Shown here: piece after piece, positions 36,312 through 45,332 of the stretch
How positions within the stretch are numbered: the first letter of the stretch is position 1
Layout: each line of letters starts with the position of its first letter
Assembly (NCBI GenBank): GCA_009777935.1
Contig: WRKU01000001.1
Coordinates: forward strand, 1 to 64,000
Source: Coriobacteriia bacterium
Lineage (GTDB): Bacteria; Actinomycetota; Coriobacteriia; WRKU01
Length of the DNA stretch: 64,000 nt
Reading direction: 5' to 3'
Notes under the pieces: generated by a model
Database searches by the model: none
Told to the model about the DNA's origin: nothing
Seen by the model: only the letters and a program-made list of their open reading frames with translations
Translations under genes and position numbers: made by a program

Positions 36312-36827
36312 ATGCGCAATGTTTTGTGCTCATTCGCAATCTATGTGGCTGCTGTTGTGTGTTCGGTTCTTGCCTACGTGTTAACTCTTATGCTGGTAAT
36401 CGTTGCTAGCATATTTTCCGAAATCATATTCCTCGTTGCAACTGTGGCACTTGTTTGCACCGGTCCAATCTTATGTGTCTTGTTAGGCTACAAATTCTTG
36501 GTTCCTCTACCCAAAAGAAACATGCTATCAGTCTTGTCTCCAGCCTTCTTTCTGCTTGTCATTACGGTGCTAATAAGTACAATGCTCTCGTCAGCAGGCA
36601 GCCTAGAAGCATACGAAGAAGTAGCGTTTCTTTTGTATCCGGGCAACTATGCTTTGCTCACTTTATTGACATGGCTAGTTGGTTGGAAATTCTGGAGCGA
36701 TGGGCTTGGTTTTTTCGTGGTGCTTGCCTCATCGTTTCTGCCGTCATTTCTTATGTATCTTGGGTTGAGGCTTAAGATACGTGCGCAAAACACATCGGTA
36801 TTGATCGAGGAGAATAATAATGAATAA
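36312..36827 (+). CDS. Multi-pass membrane protein (paralogue A)
   Basis: 171 residues from ATG 36312 (TTG 36288 is possible). About five hydrophobic helices; shared landmarks with the next gene are LGYKFLVPLPKRNMLS and the end LPSFLMYLGLRLK. No family recognised. The two genes are a tandem duplication: this copy ends 8 bp past the start of the second. Confidence 0.6.
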   Translation: MRNVLCSFAIYVAAVVCSVLAYVLTLMLVIVASIFSEIIFLVATVALVCTGPILCVLLGYKFLVPLPKRNMLSVLSPAFFLLVITVLISTMLSSAGSLEAYEEVAFLLYPGNYALLTLLTWLVGWKFWSDGLGFFVVLASSFLPSFLMYLGLRLKIRAQNTSVLIEENNNE

Positions 36828-37397
36828 CCTTCGTCCGCTTCTGAGAAACAATCTGGTCGCACTCGGGATTTTTGGAATTATTCTCGTATATGGATTTATG
36901 GCTATGCGTTTTCATGGGCTACGCCATTCAATGATCCTGTATCGCTTAGTATACTTCCGCTAGCTCTGGGTGTCATCGCTTTGGTCGGGTACATTCTACT
37001 CGGCTACGTGTTTCTAAGGCCTTTGCCACGACGAAATCTTTTGTCAGCATCGGCTCCCACCATTCTATTGGCGCTCGTTCTCATCGCAGAGTTCGTGCAT
37101 CGAATCTTCTTTCTTAGCACGCCCTCGAAATACTATGTGTTCGGGACGGTTTCCATCTTTTTAAACGTCGGTGTGACGTTTGTAACTGTGGGGATGGATG
37201 CCATACTTCAACTACTATTTCCGGGCAATGGATACTTCTTCGGATTTTATGACCTCACGCAACAAGGGCAGTGGATGACCGTCTTTGTCATGCTACTCAT
37301 CATGGCACTGTTGCCTTCATTTCTAATGTATCTCGGCCTGAGGCTTAAGACGCGCAGTCAGCGCAAAGGGCGAATACTAATCAACGAGAAAATATGA
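36820..37397 (+). pseudogene. Multi-pass membrane protein (paralogue B), frameshifted
   Basis: ATG 36820 follows GAGGAG and encodes MNNLRPLLRNNLVALGIFGI, but that frame stops at TAG 36958. The alternative frame carries the homologous continuation (YAFSWATPFND, then LGYVFLRPLPRRNLLS and LPSFLMYLGLRLK) to 37397. The switch is needed around 36895-36905. It is either a real inactivating indel or a sequencing error. Restored length is about 190 residues, matching paralogue A. Confidence 0.65.
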
Positions 37398-37405
37398 AAA
37401 GAGTA

Positions 37406-37705
37406 TTAGGAAATTCGACAAACAAAATAGACCGGAAGAACGATAGCTGTTCGATCGAGCTTCTTTCTCGTAGCAACAAAAGCGCATGCACCGAAAAGTA
37501 TAGAAACAAGAAGGGCACTTGCAATGATGTAGAGCAGCTTATTGGGAATTGAGATCAAACCGAGAATTCCTCCGTATGAAGTTACAAAAAACAACGCGAG
37601 GGAAATTCCGTTCAGTACCCATAAGATAGCAGGAAACCTTGCATTCATCGATTGTTCACCTAACTCCTTCTCTGTCTGCTGCACGCCAGTCCATTCAACC
37701 TTCAT
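37406..37705 (-). CDS. Small membrane protein
   Basis: 99 residues from ATG 37705 (GAGG 6 nt upstream). Two hydrophobic helices (AILWVLNGISLALFFVTSY and LLYIIASALLVSILFGACAF). No family recognised. It overlaps the end of the upstream gene by 11 bp. Confidence 0.5.
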   Translation of the reverse strand: MKVEWTGVQQTEKELGEQSMNARFPAILWVLNGISLALFFVTSYGGILGLISIPNKLLYIIASALLVSILFGACAFVATRKKLDRTAIVLPVYFVCRIS

Positions 37706-38324
37706 GTTCATCCTCAAATCTAAGGATGGGTTCCTCGATGGGCTCACGCCTTTGTCTACTCACAGTGGGCGGCGGAGGTATGAAAAGTGACCAATCTTCT
37801 ATAGCATTTGGATCTAGCCATGGTCCACCATAGGCATATCCATCAAGCAAATCTATCTTCCCATCCACAACAAAGAGAATGAATCCTGCGCCGTGCTCTA
37901 AATCTTTCACATTCGCGCTCTTCGCTCCAAGTTGAAGATTGGGCTCGCCTGGGATAGGTTTTGCATTGGGCGATACCGAAAAATGTGTAAAGAAGCCGTG
38001 TCCGGTAAACTCCCTGCCCATAACTTGAATTGATTTGTATTGTGGCGAAAGCCACTCTTTCAGCTCTTCATCTTCTGCAATGATATCTAGCATCACATCG
38101 CGCTCAAATTGGATGAATTTTTTGCTTATCTTGCGCTCATCCACATATAAGGCAACGGTCAACTCATGGTCGTATGACGCGTCATTGATATGCGCATGAT
38201 TGCCAGGACTATTATCCTCCAGTAGCCCATCAACATAATCACGAAGTTGCCTTGCTTCCATGATCGTCAAGTTCAGAGAAAGGCTTTTGATATCTGCGCC
38301 TGTGAGCATATCTCGCATTCTCAT
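37695..38324 (-). CDS. Hypothetical soluble protein, immunity-like
   Basis: 209 residues; acidic and soluble, with no signal or membrane segment. N-terminal LNLTIMEARQLRDYVDGLL resembles small conserved regulatory or immunity proteins; the C-terminus has a PPPP run. No family recognised. It is the first of a two-gene operon with a membrane protein. AGGAA lies 9 nt upstream. Confidence 0.5.
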   Translation of the reverse strand: MRMRDMLTGADIKSLSLNLTIMEARQLRDYVDGLLEDNSPGNHAHINDASYDHELTVALYVDERKISKKFIQFERDVMLDIIAEDEELKEWLSPQYKSIQVMGREFTGHGFFTHFSVSPNAKPIPGEPNLQLGAKSANVKDLEHGAGFILFVVDGKIDLLDGYAYGGPWLDPNAIEDWSLFIPPPPTVSRQRREPIEEPILRFEDEHEG

Positions 38325-38652
38325 AAACTATTTCCTGTTTCTTCTTAAAATACCCTTTTACCTTTCGCGTGAGCAGCCCGAGCCTCTTTCAAAGACATCT
38401 TGTTCGCGCCACCCGTATAGCCGTGATCGTGATACTGCACATAATCATATGCGCAAATCAGGTGCATCACTCAACGCAGATAAGTAGCGTTTGAGAAACC
38501 CACGCAGTGTTAATGTCGCCATGATTGATGCTCCCCAACACAGCTTTCGTCTTTCTCGAATATGGCAGAAGTTGCCTGCATGACAAGATTGAGGTCTATC
38601 GTAGTCGTACCCCGAGACTGTGCCCACATAAGAATACGATTGCAGACACTAG
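38325..38652. other. Degenerate right end of the island
   Basis: This 328-bp stretch has no intact gene. It contains the 26-codon antitoxin remnant listed next; the remainder shows nothing recognisable. Confidence 0.5.
38445..38522 (-). pseudogene. Truncated N-terminus of the HTH antitoxin family
   Basis: ATG 38522 encodes 25 residues, including TLRGFLKRYLSALSDAPDLR, then TGA. Nineteen of 25 residues match the start of the antitoxin at 3014-3562; the DNA is roughly 75% identical by eye, so this is an older paralogue rather than a fresh copy. It ends abruptly 131 bp from attR, so a second such toxin-antitoxin pair once stood at this site. Confidence 0.7.
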
Positions 38653-38675
38653 TGGGGCGAGCAACGGGATTCGAA
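38653..38675. repeat. attR: 23-bp repeat within the intact tRNA-His
   Basis: Exact copy of 22696-22718. It is the last 23 nt of tRNA-His including CCA. Confidence 0.9.
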
Positions 38676-38730
38676 CCCGCGGCCTCCTGAGCCACAGTCA
38701 GGCGCTCTAACCAACTGAGCTATGCCCGCC
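38653..38730 (-). tRNA. tRNA-His (GTG)
   Basis: A cloverleaf folds with anticodon loop CTGTGGC (GTG), the His-specific extra G-1 paired with C73, a 7-bp acceptor with one G-U pair, GTTCGAATC in the T arm and encoded CCA. It is the integration target of the island. Confidence 0.97.
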
Positions 38731-38789
38731 ACAAACCGCCTCGTCATTGTATCATATGTCTGTATGCAATCACGAGGTGGAGGGTACGC

Positions 38790-41414
38790 ATGCCGAAGGA
38801 CAACGCAAGAGACTACTATCAGATGTCGCCCGAAGAGGTACAGTTCGACCTTAACGGTCATACCGGCTCTCTCTCCACGAAAGAGGTTGCCGAGAAACAG
38901 GCGCTCCTTGGGCCCAACCAGCTCTCCGAGGGTCACAAGAAGACACCTCTGCGTATATTTCTGGAACAGTTTAAGGACTTTCTGGTAATCATTCTCATCG
39001 TCGCCGCAACCGTAAGCGCGATTCTCAATGACGTCAAAAGTGCCGTTGTTATCGTCATCGTTGTTATGATTAACGCAGTGTTAGGCCTCGTGCAGACGCT
39101 GAAGGCCGAGCAGTCACTCCGGGGCCTCAAGCAACTATCTGCACCGACCACCAAGGTCGTTCGCAACGGTGAGGTCGAGGTCGTTCCCACCACCGAAGTA
39201 ACCGTAGGCGATACTGTCCTCCTTGAAGCGGGAGACTATATTTCCGCAGATGGTCGCCTCATAGAGTGTGCCGCGCTCAAGGTCGATGAGAGCGCTCTGA
39301 CGGGCGAAAGCGTCGGCGTAGACAAAAGTCTCGCAGGTATCGACGGCGATGTGCCTTTGGGCGACCGGCTAAATATGGTGTATTCGGGCAGCTTTGTGAC
39401 GTACGGCAGAGGCTCATTTGTTGTCACGGCGATTGGCATGCAGACCGAGGTCGGCAAGATTGCGACACTGCTGAATACCGCCGCCGAAAAACGTACGCCA
39501 TTGCAAGTCAGCCTTGATGCCTTCGGACAGCGGCTCTCGATTGCGATTATAGGGCTGTGCGTCGTCTTATTTGGCCTCAATGTGCTACGTGGAGGCGACA
39601 TCGTTGACGCCTTCCTCTTTGCCGTCGCGCTGGCAGTTGCCGCTATCCCTGAGGCCTTGAGCTCGATCGTCACTATCGTGCTCTCTATCGGGACGCAAAA
39701 GATGGCAAAAGAGCATGCTATCATCCGCAAACTTCAGGCCGTCGAGGGCCTCGGCAGCGTCTCTATTATCTGCTCAGACAAGACGGGTACGTTGACCCAG
39801 AATAAGATGACGGTCGAGGATTATTATGTCGATGGGGCATGCGTTGCCGTTGATGATTTCGACGCAGACGATGAAGCCTCGCGCATGTTGATGACGTTTA
39901 GCGTGTTATGTAATGATTCGACGAACAAAGATGGCATCGAGATAGGCGACCCAACCGAAACGGCACTCATCAATCTGGCGTCTAAGGCCAGAATGAGCGT
40001 CGAGGATATCCGTGGCGCCTCTCCCCGCCTTGCAGAGGTTCCCTTCGACAGCGAGCGCAAACTCATGTCGACGCTAAACCGTATGACAGATGGGGCAACA
40101 CTCCTCATCGTCAAGGGCGCCATCGATGTTATTACGCAGCGAGTTGATAGGATATGGACGGCTGCAGGCGTTCGTGAGCTTACGGCAGATGACCGTGCGC
40201 GTATTGAGGCACAGAACCTCGTCTTTTCGCAAAACGGTCTTCGCGTGCTGGGCTTTGCCTACAAGGAAATGTCTACAGAGGGCGAGCTTACGACAGCCGA
40301 CGAACACGGCCTTATATTTATGGGACTCATCGCCATGATGGATCCTCCGCGCCCTGAGTCTGCTGCCGCCGTTGCAGAATGCAAGCGCGCAGGGATTCGG
40401 CCTATCATGATTACCGGCGACCACAAGATTACTGCCGCCGCAATCGCGCGGCGTATCGGTATTCTGGAAGATGACTCCGAAGCCTGTGAGGGTGCTGAGA
40501 TCGATGGCATGTCTGACTCAGAGCTGGAGGACTTCGTACCCCGCATCAGCGTCTATGCGCGCGTATCTCCCGAGCACAAGATTCGCATCGTGCGAGCCTG
40601 GCAGGACTTAGGCAACATCGTCGCCATGACCGGTGACGGCGTCAACGACGCACCGGCGCTCAAGCAGGCTGACATCGGTGTCGCCATGGGCATCACCGGC
40701 ACCGAGGTCTCAAAGGATGCGTCATCGATGGTGCTCACCGACGACAACTTTGCAACTATCGTAAAGGCCGTTGAAAACGGGCGCAATCTCTACCGCAACA
40801 TCAAACACGCTATCGAGTTTTTGCTCTCCGGTAACTTTGCGGCGATACTCACCGTGCTCTACGCTTCGCTTGTGAACCTACCCGTACCCTTTGCGCCGGT
40901 TCATTTGCTGTTTATCAACCTGCTCACCGACAGCCTTCCCGCGATTGCGCTCGGGGTCGAGCCTCACAGCAGCGATGTCATGGACATGCCGCCACGTGCG
41001 AAAAGCGAACCTGTGTTAACGAAAGACTCCCTGCTCCGCATCGGCTATCAGGGGCTCTCTATCGGTGCCACCACCCTTCTCGCCTTCTTCATTGGCCTTC
41101 ACCAGAGCGAGCTTCTTGCCATGACTCTTGCCTTCGGAACGCTCTGCACGGCTCGCCTCATCCATGGCTTTAACAGTAAATCCGATAAGCCTATCCTCTT
41201 CACGAGGAAGATGTGGAACAACACCGCGCTTATCGGGGCGTTTTTGCTGGGGTTGGTATTGATTACGGTCGTGTTGACGGTGCCGGTGTTGGAAAGTGTG
41301 TTTAGCGTACAGGCACTGACGTTCTCGCAGCTGCTTCTCGTCTACGGTCTTGCACTGTTAAACTTGCCCATCATCCAGGGAATTAAGTGGGTGGTGTGGC
41401 GCCTGCGAAGCTGA
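38790..41414 (+). CDS. Cation-transporting P-type ATPase (calcium type)
   Basis: 874 residues, P2A layout: N-terminal cation_ATPase_N, actuator TGES in ALTGESVGVD, phosphorylation site CSDKTGTLTQNKMT, hinge MTGDGVNDAPALKQADIGVAMG and about ten membrane helices. PEAL-type IPEALSSIV fits a Ca2+ (SERCA/PMCA-like) pump in the plasma membrane; Mn2+ is possible. GGTGGAGGG lies 5 nt upstream. It is the first core gene after the island. Confidence 0.92.
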   Translation: MPKDNARDYYQMSPEEVQFDLNGHTGSLSTKEVAEKQALLGPNQLSEGHKKTPLRIFLEQFKDFLVIILIVAATVSAILNDVKSAVVIVIVVMINAVLGLVQTLKAEQSLRGLKQLSAPTTKVVRNGEVEVVPTTEVTVGDTVLLEAGDYISADGRLIECAALKVDESALTGESVGVDKSLAGIDGDVPLGDRLNMVYSGSFVTYGRGSFVVTAIGMQTEVGKIATLLNTAAEKRTPLQVSLDAFGQRLSIAIIGLCVVLFGLNVLRGGDIVDAFLFAVALAVAAIPEALSSIVTIVLSIGTQKMAKEHAIIRKLQAVEGLGSVSIICSDKTGTLTQNKMTVEDYYVDGACVAVDDFDADDEASRMLMTFSVLCNDSTNKDGIEIGDPTETALINLASKARMSVEDIRGASPRLAEVPFDSERKLMSTLNRMTDGATLLIVKGAIDVITQRVDRIWTAAGVRELTADDRARIEAQNLVFSQNGLRVLGFAYKEMSTEGELTTADEHGLIFMGLIAMMDPPRPESAAAVAECKRAGIRPIMITGDHKITAAAIARRIGILEDDSEACEGAEIDGMSDSELEDFVPRISVYARVSPEHKIRIVRAWQDLGNIVAMTGDGVNDAPALKQADIGVAMGITGTEVSKDASSMVLTDDNFATIVKAVENGRNLYRNIKHAIEFLLSGNFAAILTVLYASLVNLPVPFAPVHLLFINLLTDSLPAIALGVEPHSSDVMDMPPRAKSEPVLTKDSLLRIGYQGLSIGATTLLAFFIGLHQSELLAMTLAFGTLCTARLIHGFNSKSDKPILFTRKMWNNTALIGAFLLGLVLITVVLTVPVLESVFSVQALTFSQLLLVYGLALLNLPIIQGIKWVVWRLRS

Positions 41415-41437
41415 TTTGTCTCTAAAGGAGAGAGCCG

Positions 41438-41944
41438 ATGCTGAAAAGAATGAAACGAGTAAATACCTACCTGCTCTATGAGATTGCGGGAGGTATTGTA
41501 TATGGACTTGTCCTATATGTTACCTTTACCTGGTTGGCCGGGTACTCTCTTCTCGGCGCATATCTGTGGAATCTTGCATTCATCGTTTTTGGTTTAGCAA
41601 TGGATTTTTATTCTCAAAAAATGCTTCAATCCACCAAACTCATCACGTGGCTAAAAGAAGCAGAAGACACGGAGGAAAGTTACCGCTTGGTTCAGCGCGC
41701 AATGAAAAACTCTCTTTCCTTTAAGACGATATTGTATGCGTTCTATATCCTCATCTTGATTGTCTCGCAGGTAATCGAATTTTACCCTGCGCTTGGAAAC
41801 GAAAACTTGAGGATCTTTATTCTCGCCAACAGCTACAACGTATTGTTTTTAGTCGCGGTCGATACACTCATCGGACAGCTTATAAAGGATAGAGAAAAGA
41901 TGGAGAGATTATCCAAACAGCTAGAAGAAGAGGTATTTGAGTAG
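41438..41944 (+). CDS. Membrane protein, four helices
   Basis: 168 residues; hydrophobic helices near 15-32, 36-55, 99-116 and 127-147, and a charged C-terminal coiled coil (KDREKMERLSKQLEEE). No family recognised. AAAGGAGAG lies 7 nt upstream. It follows the P-type ATPase by 23 bp, so probably one operon, but a functional link is unproven. Confidence 0.65.
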   Translation: MLKRMKRVNTYLLYEIAGGIVYGLVLYVTFTWLAGYSLLGAYLWNLAFIVFGLAMDFYSQKMLQSTKLITWLKEAEDTEESYRLVQRAMKNSLSFKTILYAFYILILIVSQVIEFYPALGNENLRIFILANSYNVLFLVAVDTLIGQLIKDREKMERLSKQLEEEVFE

Positions 41945-41964
41945 CATGGTGCGTCCGGCAGTGC

Positions 41965-42041
<77 letters not shown>

Positions 42042-42046
42042 AAGAA

Positions 42047-42122
42047 TGGAGCGGACGACGAGACTCGAACTCGCAACAACCAGCTTGGAAGGCTGGTGCT
42101 CTACCAATTGAACTACGTCCGC
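42047..42122 (-). tRNA. tRNA-Gly (TCC)
   Basis: Cloverleaf with GCGGACG acceptor, anticodon loop CTTCCAA and encoded CCA. It is 5 bp upstream of tRNA-Arg in the same transcript direction. Confidence 0.97.
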
Positions 42123-42141
42123 ACCTGCTACATGCTGGCGT

Positions 42142-42178
42142 TCAGATGCCACCAAGGGTTCTGATGAGTGGCATCAGA
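42142..42178. repeat. Stem-loop between tRNA-Gly and the large palindrome
   Basis: TCAGATGCCAC and GTGGCATCAGA pair over 11 bp with one mismatch around a 15-nt loop. No T-run follows on either strand. Confidence 0.7.
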
Positions 42179-42180
42179 AG

Positions 42181-42267
42181 TTTTGGTGAGTAGCTGGGTG
42201 TCGTTTTGCAAGGCGTGGCGTGGTAACCACGCGAGTCTTGCCAAACGACGACCAGATACCACCAAAA
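42181..42267. repeat. 87-bp near-palindrome between tRNA-Pro and tRNA-Gly
   Basis: Arms begin TTTTGGTG and end CACCAAAA; inner matches include GTCGTTT/AAACGAC, GCAAG/CTTGC and GCGTGG/CCACGC around GGTAACC. A few mismatches and one indel. It abuts the CCA end of tRNA-Pro. It could be a miniature inverted-repeat element, an RNA-processing structure or a terminator without T-run. Confidence 0.8.
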
Positions 42268-42344
<77 letters not shown>

Positions 42345-42358
42345 CGCCAACCAGCTAG

Positions 42359-43648
42359 CTATTCTATCACAGGCACCTTCTGCGCGCACAGACGTGCAAT
42401 GCGGCGACGGCGCATCGCCACGATGGTGAAGAGATAGCCGTCTTTTTCGATAGACTCACCGATATGAGGAATATGTCCGAGCTGCTCGAGCATCCAGCCC
42501 GCTATCGTCTCGTATTCGTCCGACTCTTCAATGGGCAGGCCGATCTCCATGGCATCCTCGATGTCGCAGGTGCCGCTGATGAGCCATCTTCCATCTTCTA
42601 GTTTGCGAATATCATCGAGCTCTTGGTCGGTCTCATCGATGATCTCTCCGGTAATTTCTTCGAGGATGTCTTCCATGCTGACGATACCCGCCGTACCACC
42701 GTACTCATCGACAACGATAGCAAGCTGAATGCGCTCTTCCTGCATGGTGGTAAGCGTCGACAGCAAGTCCTTGGTCTCCGGTACGTAGACCGGCTCACGC
42801 AGATAGCCGGTGATGGGGCGATCGGCCTTCCCCTCCGTCAGCGGAACGATTAAGTCCTTAAGAATGAGTATGCCCAACAGGTGGTCGTGGTCTCCGCTGT
42901 AGACGGGAACGCGTGAAAAGCCGCGTGCATGCAGGCGTTTTGCCGCTTCGCCGACGGTTTCGGTGTCTTCGGCAAAGACGATATCGACACGGGGAACCAT
43001 GACTTCGCGCACCACGGTGTCGCCCAGCTCGAAGATCTCGGTAATCATGCGCTTTTCGTCTTCGTTAAGGTCCTCTTGTTCGTCAACGAGCAGCTTAATC
43101 TCTTCTTCGCTCACCTGCGCGTTGGTAACGTCTTTTCCTATGCCGAAAAGGCTCCCGACGAGCTCGGTAGATACCGAGAGCAAACTGACAGCAGGCCGCG
43201 TGATTTTCGCCACAAACGTCACGGGGCGTGCCGCGGCACTGGCAACTGCATCGGCCTTTTCCAGGCCGAGTTGCTTGGGAACCAGCTCGCCCAGCACCAG
43301 AGTGATATACGAGATAATGAGAGTAACCACGATGATAGAGATTGCGCCGGCAACGTGCGTGAGATACGGCACGCCTAGAGATCGCAACCACGCGGTCAGC
43401 GGCTCTTCGAAGGTAAGGGCGGTCAGCGCTGACGCCAACATACCTGCCATCGTAATAACGACTTGAATGGTCGCCAACAGACGTGGCGGATTCTCCCTCA
43501 GCTTTAAGGCTGCGCTCGCCCCTTTTGACCCCTCGTTCGCGCGTTGTTTGAGGGCCGATTTGCGCGCAGAGATAAGAGCTATCTCCGCAGCAGCGAAGCA
43601 ACCGTTTACCAGTATGAGAACCAATATAAAAAACGATCTCGTTAGCAT
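42359..43648 (-). CDS. CNNM/CorC-type transporter with CBS pair
   Basis: 429 residues. DUF21 membrane domain (about 1-190, [20 protein letters not shown] start), two CBS domains ([19 protein letters not shown] near 210 and [20 protein letters not shown] near 280) and a C-terminal CorC_HlyC domain (from about 345). Related proteins export or import Mg2+/Co2+ or act as hemolysin-like membrane proteins. TATAAT lies 9 nt before the ATG, so the leader is very short. Confidence 0.9.
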   Translation of the reverse strand: MLTRSFFILVLILVNGCFAAAEIALISARKSALKQRANEGSKGASAALKLRENPPRLLATIQVVITMAGMLASALTALTFEEPLTAWLRSLGVPYLTHVAGAISIIVVTLIISYITLVLGELVPKQLGLEKADAVASAAARPVTFVAKITRPAVSLLSVSTELVGSLFGIGKDVTNAQVSEEEIKLLVDEQEDLNEDEKRMITEIFELGDTVVREVMVPRVDIVFAEDTETVGEAAKRLHARGFSRVPVYSGDHDHLLGILILKDLIVPLTEGKADRPITGYLREPVYVPETKDLLSTLTTMQEERIQLAIVVDEYGGTAGIVSMEDILEEITGEIIDETDQELDDIRKLEDGRWLISGTCDIEDAMEIGLPIEESDEYETIAGWMLEQLGHIPHIGESIEKDGYLFTIVAMRRRRIARLCAQKVPVIE

Positions 43649-43692
43649 CCTATCTTCATTATATCGTTATAGAGAGTTGCGTGCAGAGTTAA

Positions 43693-43701
43693 TGCTACAA
43701 T
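43693..43701 (+). promoter_or_regulatory. Extended -10 of the CDF gene, leaderless configuration
   Basis: TGC-TACAAT, then GCTCGT, then ATG 43708. The start site should be the A of ATG. Confidence 0.6.
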
Positions 43702-43707
43702 GCTCGT

Positions 43708-44697
43708 ATGGACAGACGCTCTCCCGAACATACGCCGCCTCACACCAAAGCCACGCAGCCGGCGGTGGCCAACCGCGAATCTGCGCGACGCGGCGTCTTG
43801 CGTATCACCCTCTTCACGTTAATATCCAACATTTTTCTCACAGCTATCAAGGGCATCACCGGCGTGCTCGCAGGGTCGAGTGCGCTCATTTCTGATGCGG
43901 CAAACAGTGCCAGCGACGTCGTGTTTGGCATCGTGGTGATGATGGGCGTCAAGCTTGCAGGACGCGAAGCAGATGCCGATCACCCCTATGGACACGAGCG
44001 CTTCGAAAGCCTCGCCACGATGTTTTTAGGAGCAATCGTTACCTTTGCCGGTCTCTCAATCGGTTTTGCTGCTCTCCAAAAGATATATGTCGGCTGGTTG
44101 GGGCACGAGATGCTCGAAGCGCCCGACGCCGTGGCTCTGTGGGTGGCGGCCGGCGTTATCGTCTTCAAAGCGGGCATGTATACGTTTACGAGGGTCCGGG
44201 CACGACTCTATCAGAGCGACGTGCTGCGCGCGGCCGCCGCCGATCACGGCGCCGATGTTTTGGGGACCGCCGGTGTCTTTATTGGCATTGCGGCCGCACG
44301 TATGGGCATGCCGATTATGGACCCCGTGGCGTCGGTCGTTATCGCAGCGCTCATCATTAAGACGGGCATCGACATCCTGCGCGGCTCGATAGATCAGGTC
44401 ACCGATCACAGCGCCGGTGTGCAGATTGAGTCAGAGATTCGTGACATCATCGAGAGCCATAATGAGGTCGTCTCTATCGATAAGGTGCGAACGCGCGTCT
44501 TCGGCGACCGCGTTTTCTGTGACGTCGAGATCAGTTTGCCGGGCGACTATACGCTCACTACGGCACATGCAATAGCCGAGAGCATCCACGACGATATCGA
44601 ACACCGCCATGAACGCGTCAAACACTGTATGGTGCACGTAAATCCTGCAGAGCCAGAAGCAGACTCGGCCCCCGATTCAGATTTTTCCGCAGAGTAA
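43708..44697 (+). CDS. Cation diffusion facilitator transporter
   Basis: 329 residues. Six helices with SNIFLTAIKGITGVLAGSSALISDAANSASDVV (first metal-site helix is the AxSxxL-x-SDAxxSxxD pattern) and DADHPYGHERFE; the C-terminal cytoplasmic domain has VEISLPGDYTLTTAHAIAE and VHVNPAEPE. It exports Zn2+, Fe2+ or Mn2+. No Shine-Dalgarno is visible; the promoter indicates a leaderless mRNA. It is convergent with rdgB, 4 bp apart. Confidence 0.92.
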   Translation: MDRRSPEHTPPHTKATQPAVANRESARRGVLRITLFTLISNIFLTAIKGITGVLAGSSALISDAANSASDVVFGIVVMMGVKLAGREADADHPYGHERFESLATMFLGAIVTFAGLSIGFAALQKIYVGWLGHEMLEAPDAVALWVAAGVIVFKAGMYTFTRVRARLYQSDVLRAAAADHGADVLGTAGVFIGIAAARMGMPIMDPVASVVIAALIIKTGIDILRGSIDQVTDHSAGVQIESEIRDIIESHNEVVSIDKVRTRVFGDRVFCDVEISLPGDYTLTTAHAIAESIHDDIEHRHERVKHCMVHVNPAEPEADSAPDSDFSAE

Positions 44698-44701
44698 CAC
44701 T

Positions 44702-45328
44702 CTATCTTAAGACAGCGGCAAGTTCCCGCAGCGCGTTACCGCGATGTGAGAGGGCGTTTTTCTCGGCCATCGAAAGCTCGGCCATCGTTTTGTCCGGCAT
44801 CGCATCGGGCACAAACAAAGGGTCATAGCCGAAGCCGCCGTCGCCACGTGGTTCGTGGGTGATGTGCCCTTCGACGGCGCCGCTCACGCAGAGATATGTC
44901 GGGAGGTTCTCGACCATGCTCTCGGGATTTACGAGTACGAGCGTCGAGATAAAACGTGCGGTACGCGCAGCGGTGTCCGTAGCACCGACGCGCGCAAGCT
45001 CTTCGAGCAGTTTGGTATTGTTCGCCGCGTCACAGCGCTGCGCTTCATCACCGCCCGCGTAACAGCTACTGTACACACCGGGCGCACCGTCGAGTGCATC
45101 GACCACAAGGCCCGAGTCGTCGGCAAGTGCCGGCAGTCCCGTGGCCGTGGCAGCCGCACGTGCTTTAATCGCCGCATTCCCTTCAAAGGTATCGGCATCC
45201 TCAACCGGGCTTTCCCATCCCGCGATAATGTCACCGATGGGAACGACCTGCATACCGGGCACCGCACGTGCATCGCGCACCTCGGCGACCTTGCCAGGGT
45301 TATTGGTAGCAAGAACGAGAGTAGGCAT
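44702..45328 (-). CDS. rdgB: XTP/dITP diphosphatase (RdgB/HAM1)
   Basis: 208 residues from ATG 45328. LATNNPGKVAEVRD and LADDSGLVVDAL...GVYSSCYAG are family landmarks; the C-terminal GFGYDPLFVPDAM and HRGNALREL complete it. It removes deaminated purine nucleotides. It lies 4 bp after rph in the classic murI-rph-rdgB order. Confidence 0.94.
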   Translation of the reverse strand: MPTLVLATNNPGKVAEVRDARAVPGMQVVPIGDIIAGWESPVEDADTFEGNAAIKARAAATATGLPALADDSGLVVDALDGAPGVYSSCYAGGDEAQRCDAANNTKLLEELARVGATDTAARTARFISTLVLVNPESMVENLPTYLCVSGAVEGHITHEPRGDGGFGYDPLFVPDAMPDKTMAELSMAEKNALSHRGNALRELAAVLR

Positions 45329-45332
45329 CGCG

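Larger units (their letters stand above)
22696..38652. mobile_element. Genomic island integrated at tRNA-His
   Basis: 15,957 bp between matching ends of a 23-bp direct repeat. The repeat is the tRNA-His 3' end, and the intact tRNA is on the right. The interior is visibly AT-richer than both flanks and carries defence-like and toxin-antitoxin genes. No integrase, transposase, replication or conjugation gene is recognisable, so it is either a decayed or satellite-type element or depends on a recombinase encoded elsewhere. Confidence 0.85.

Noticed and set aside
38649-38936. 95-codon minus frame ending in VRAPDCGSGGRGFESR
   Set aside because: Translation through tRNA-His; artefact.
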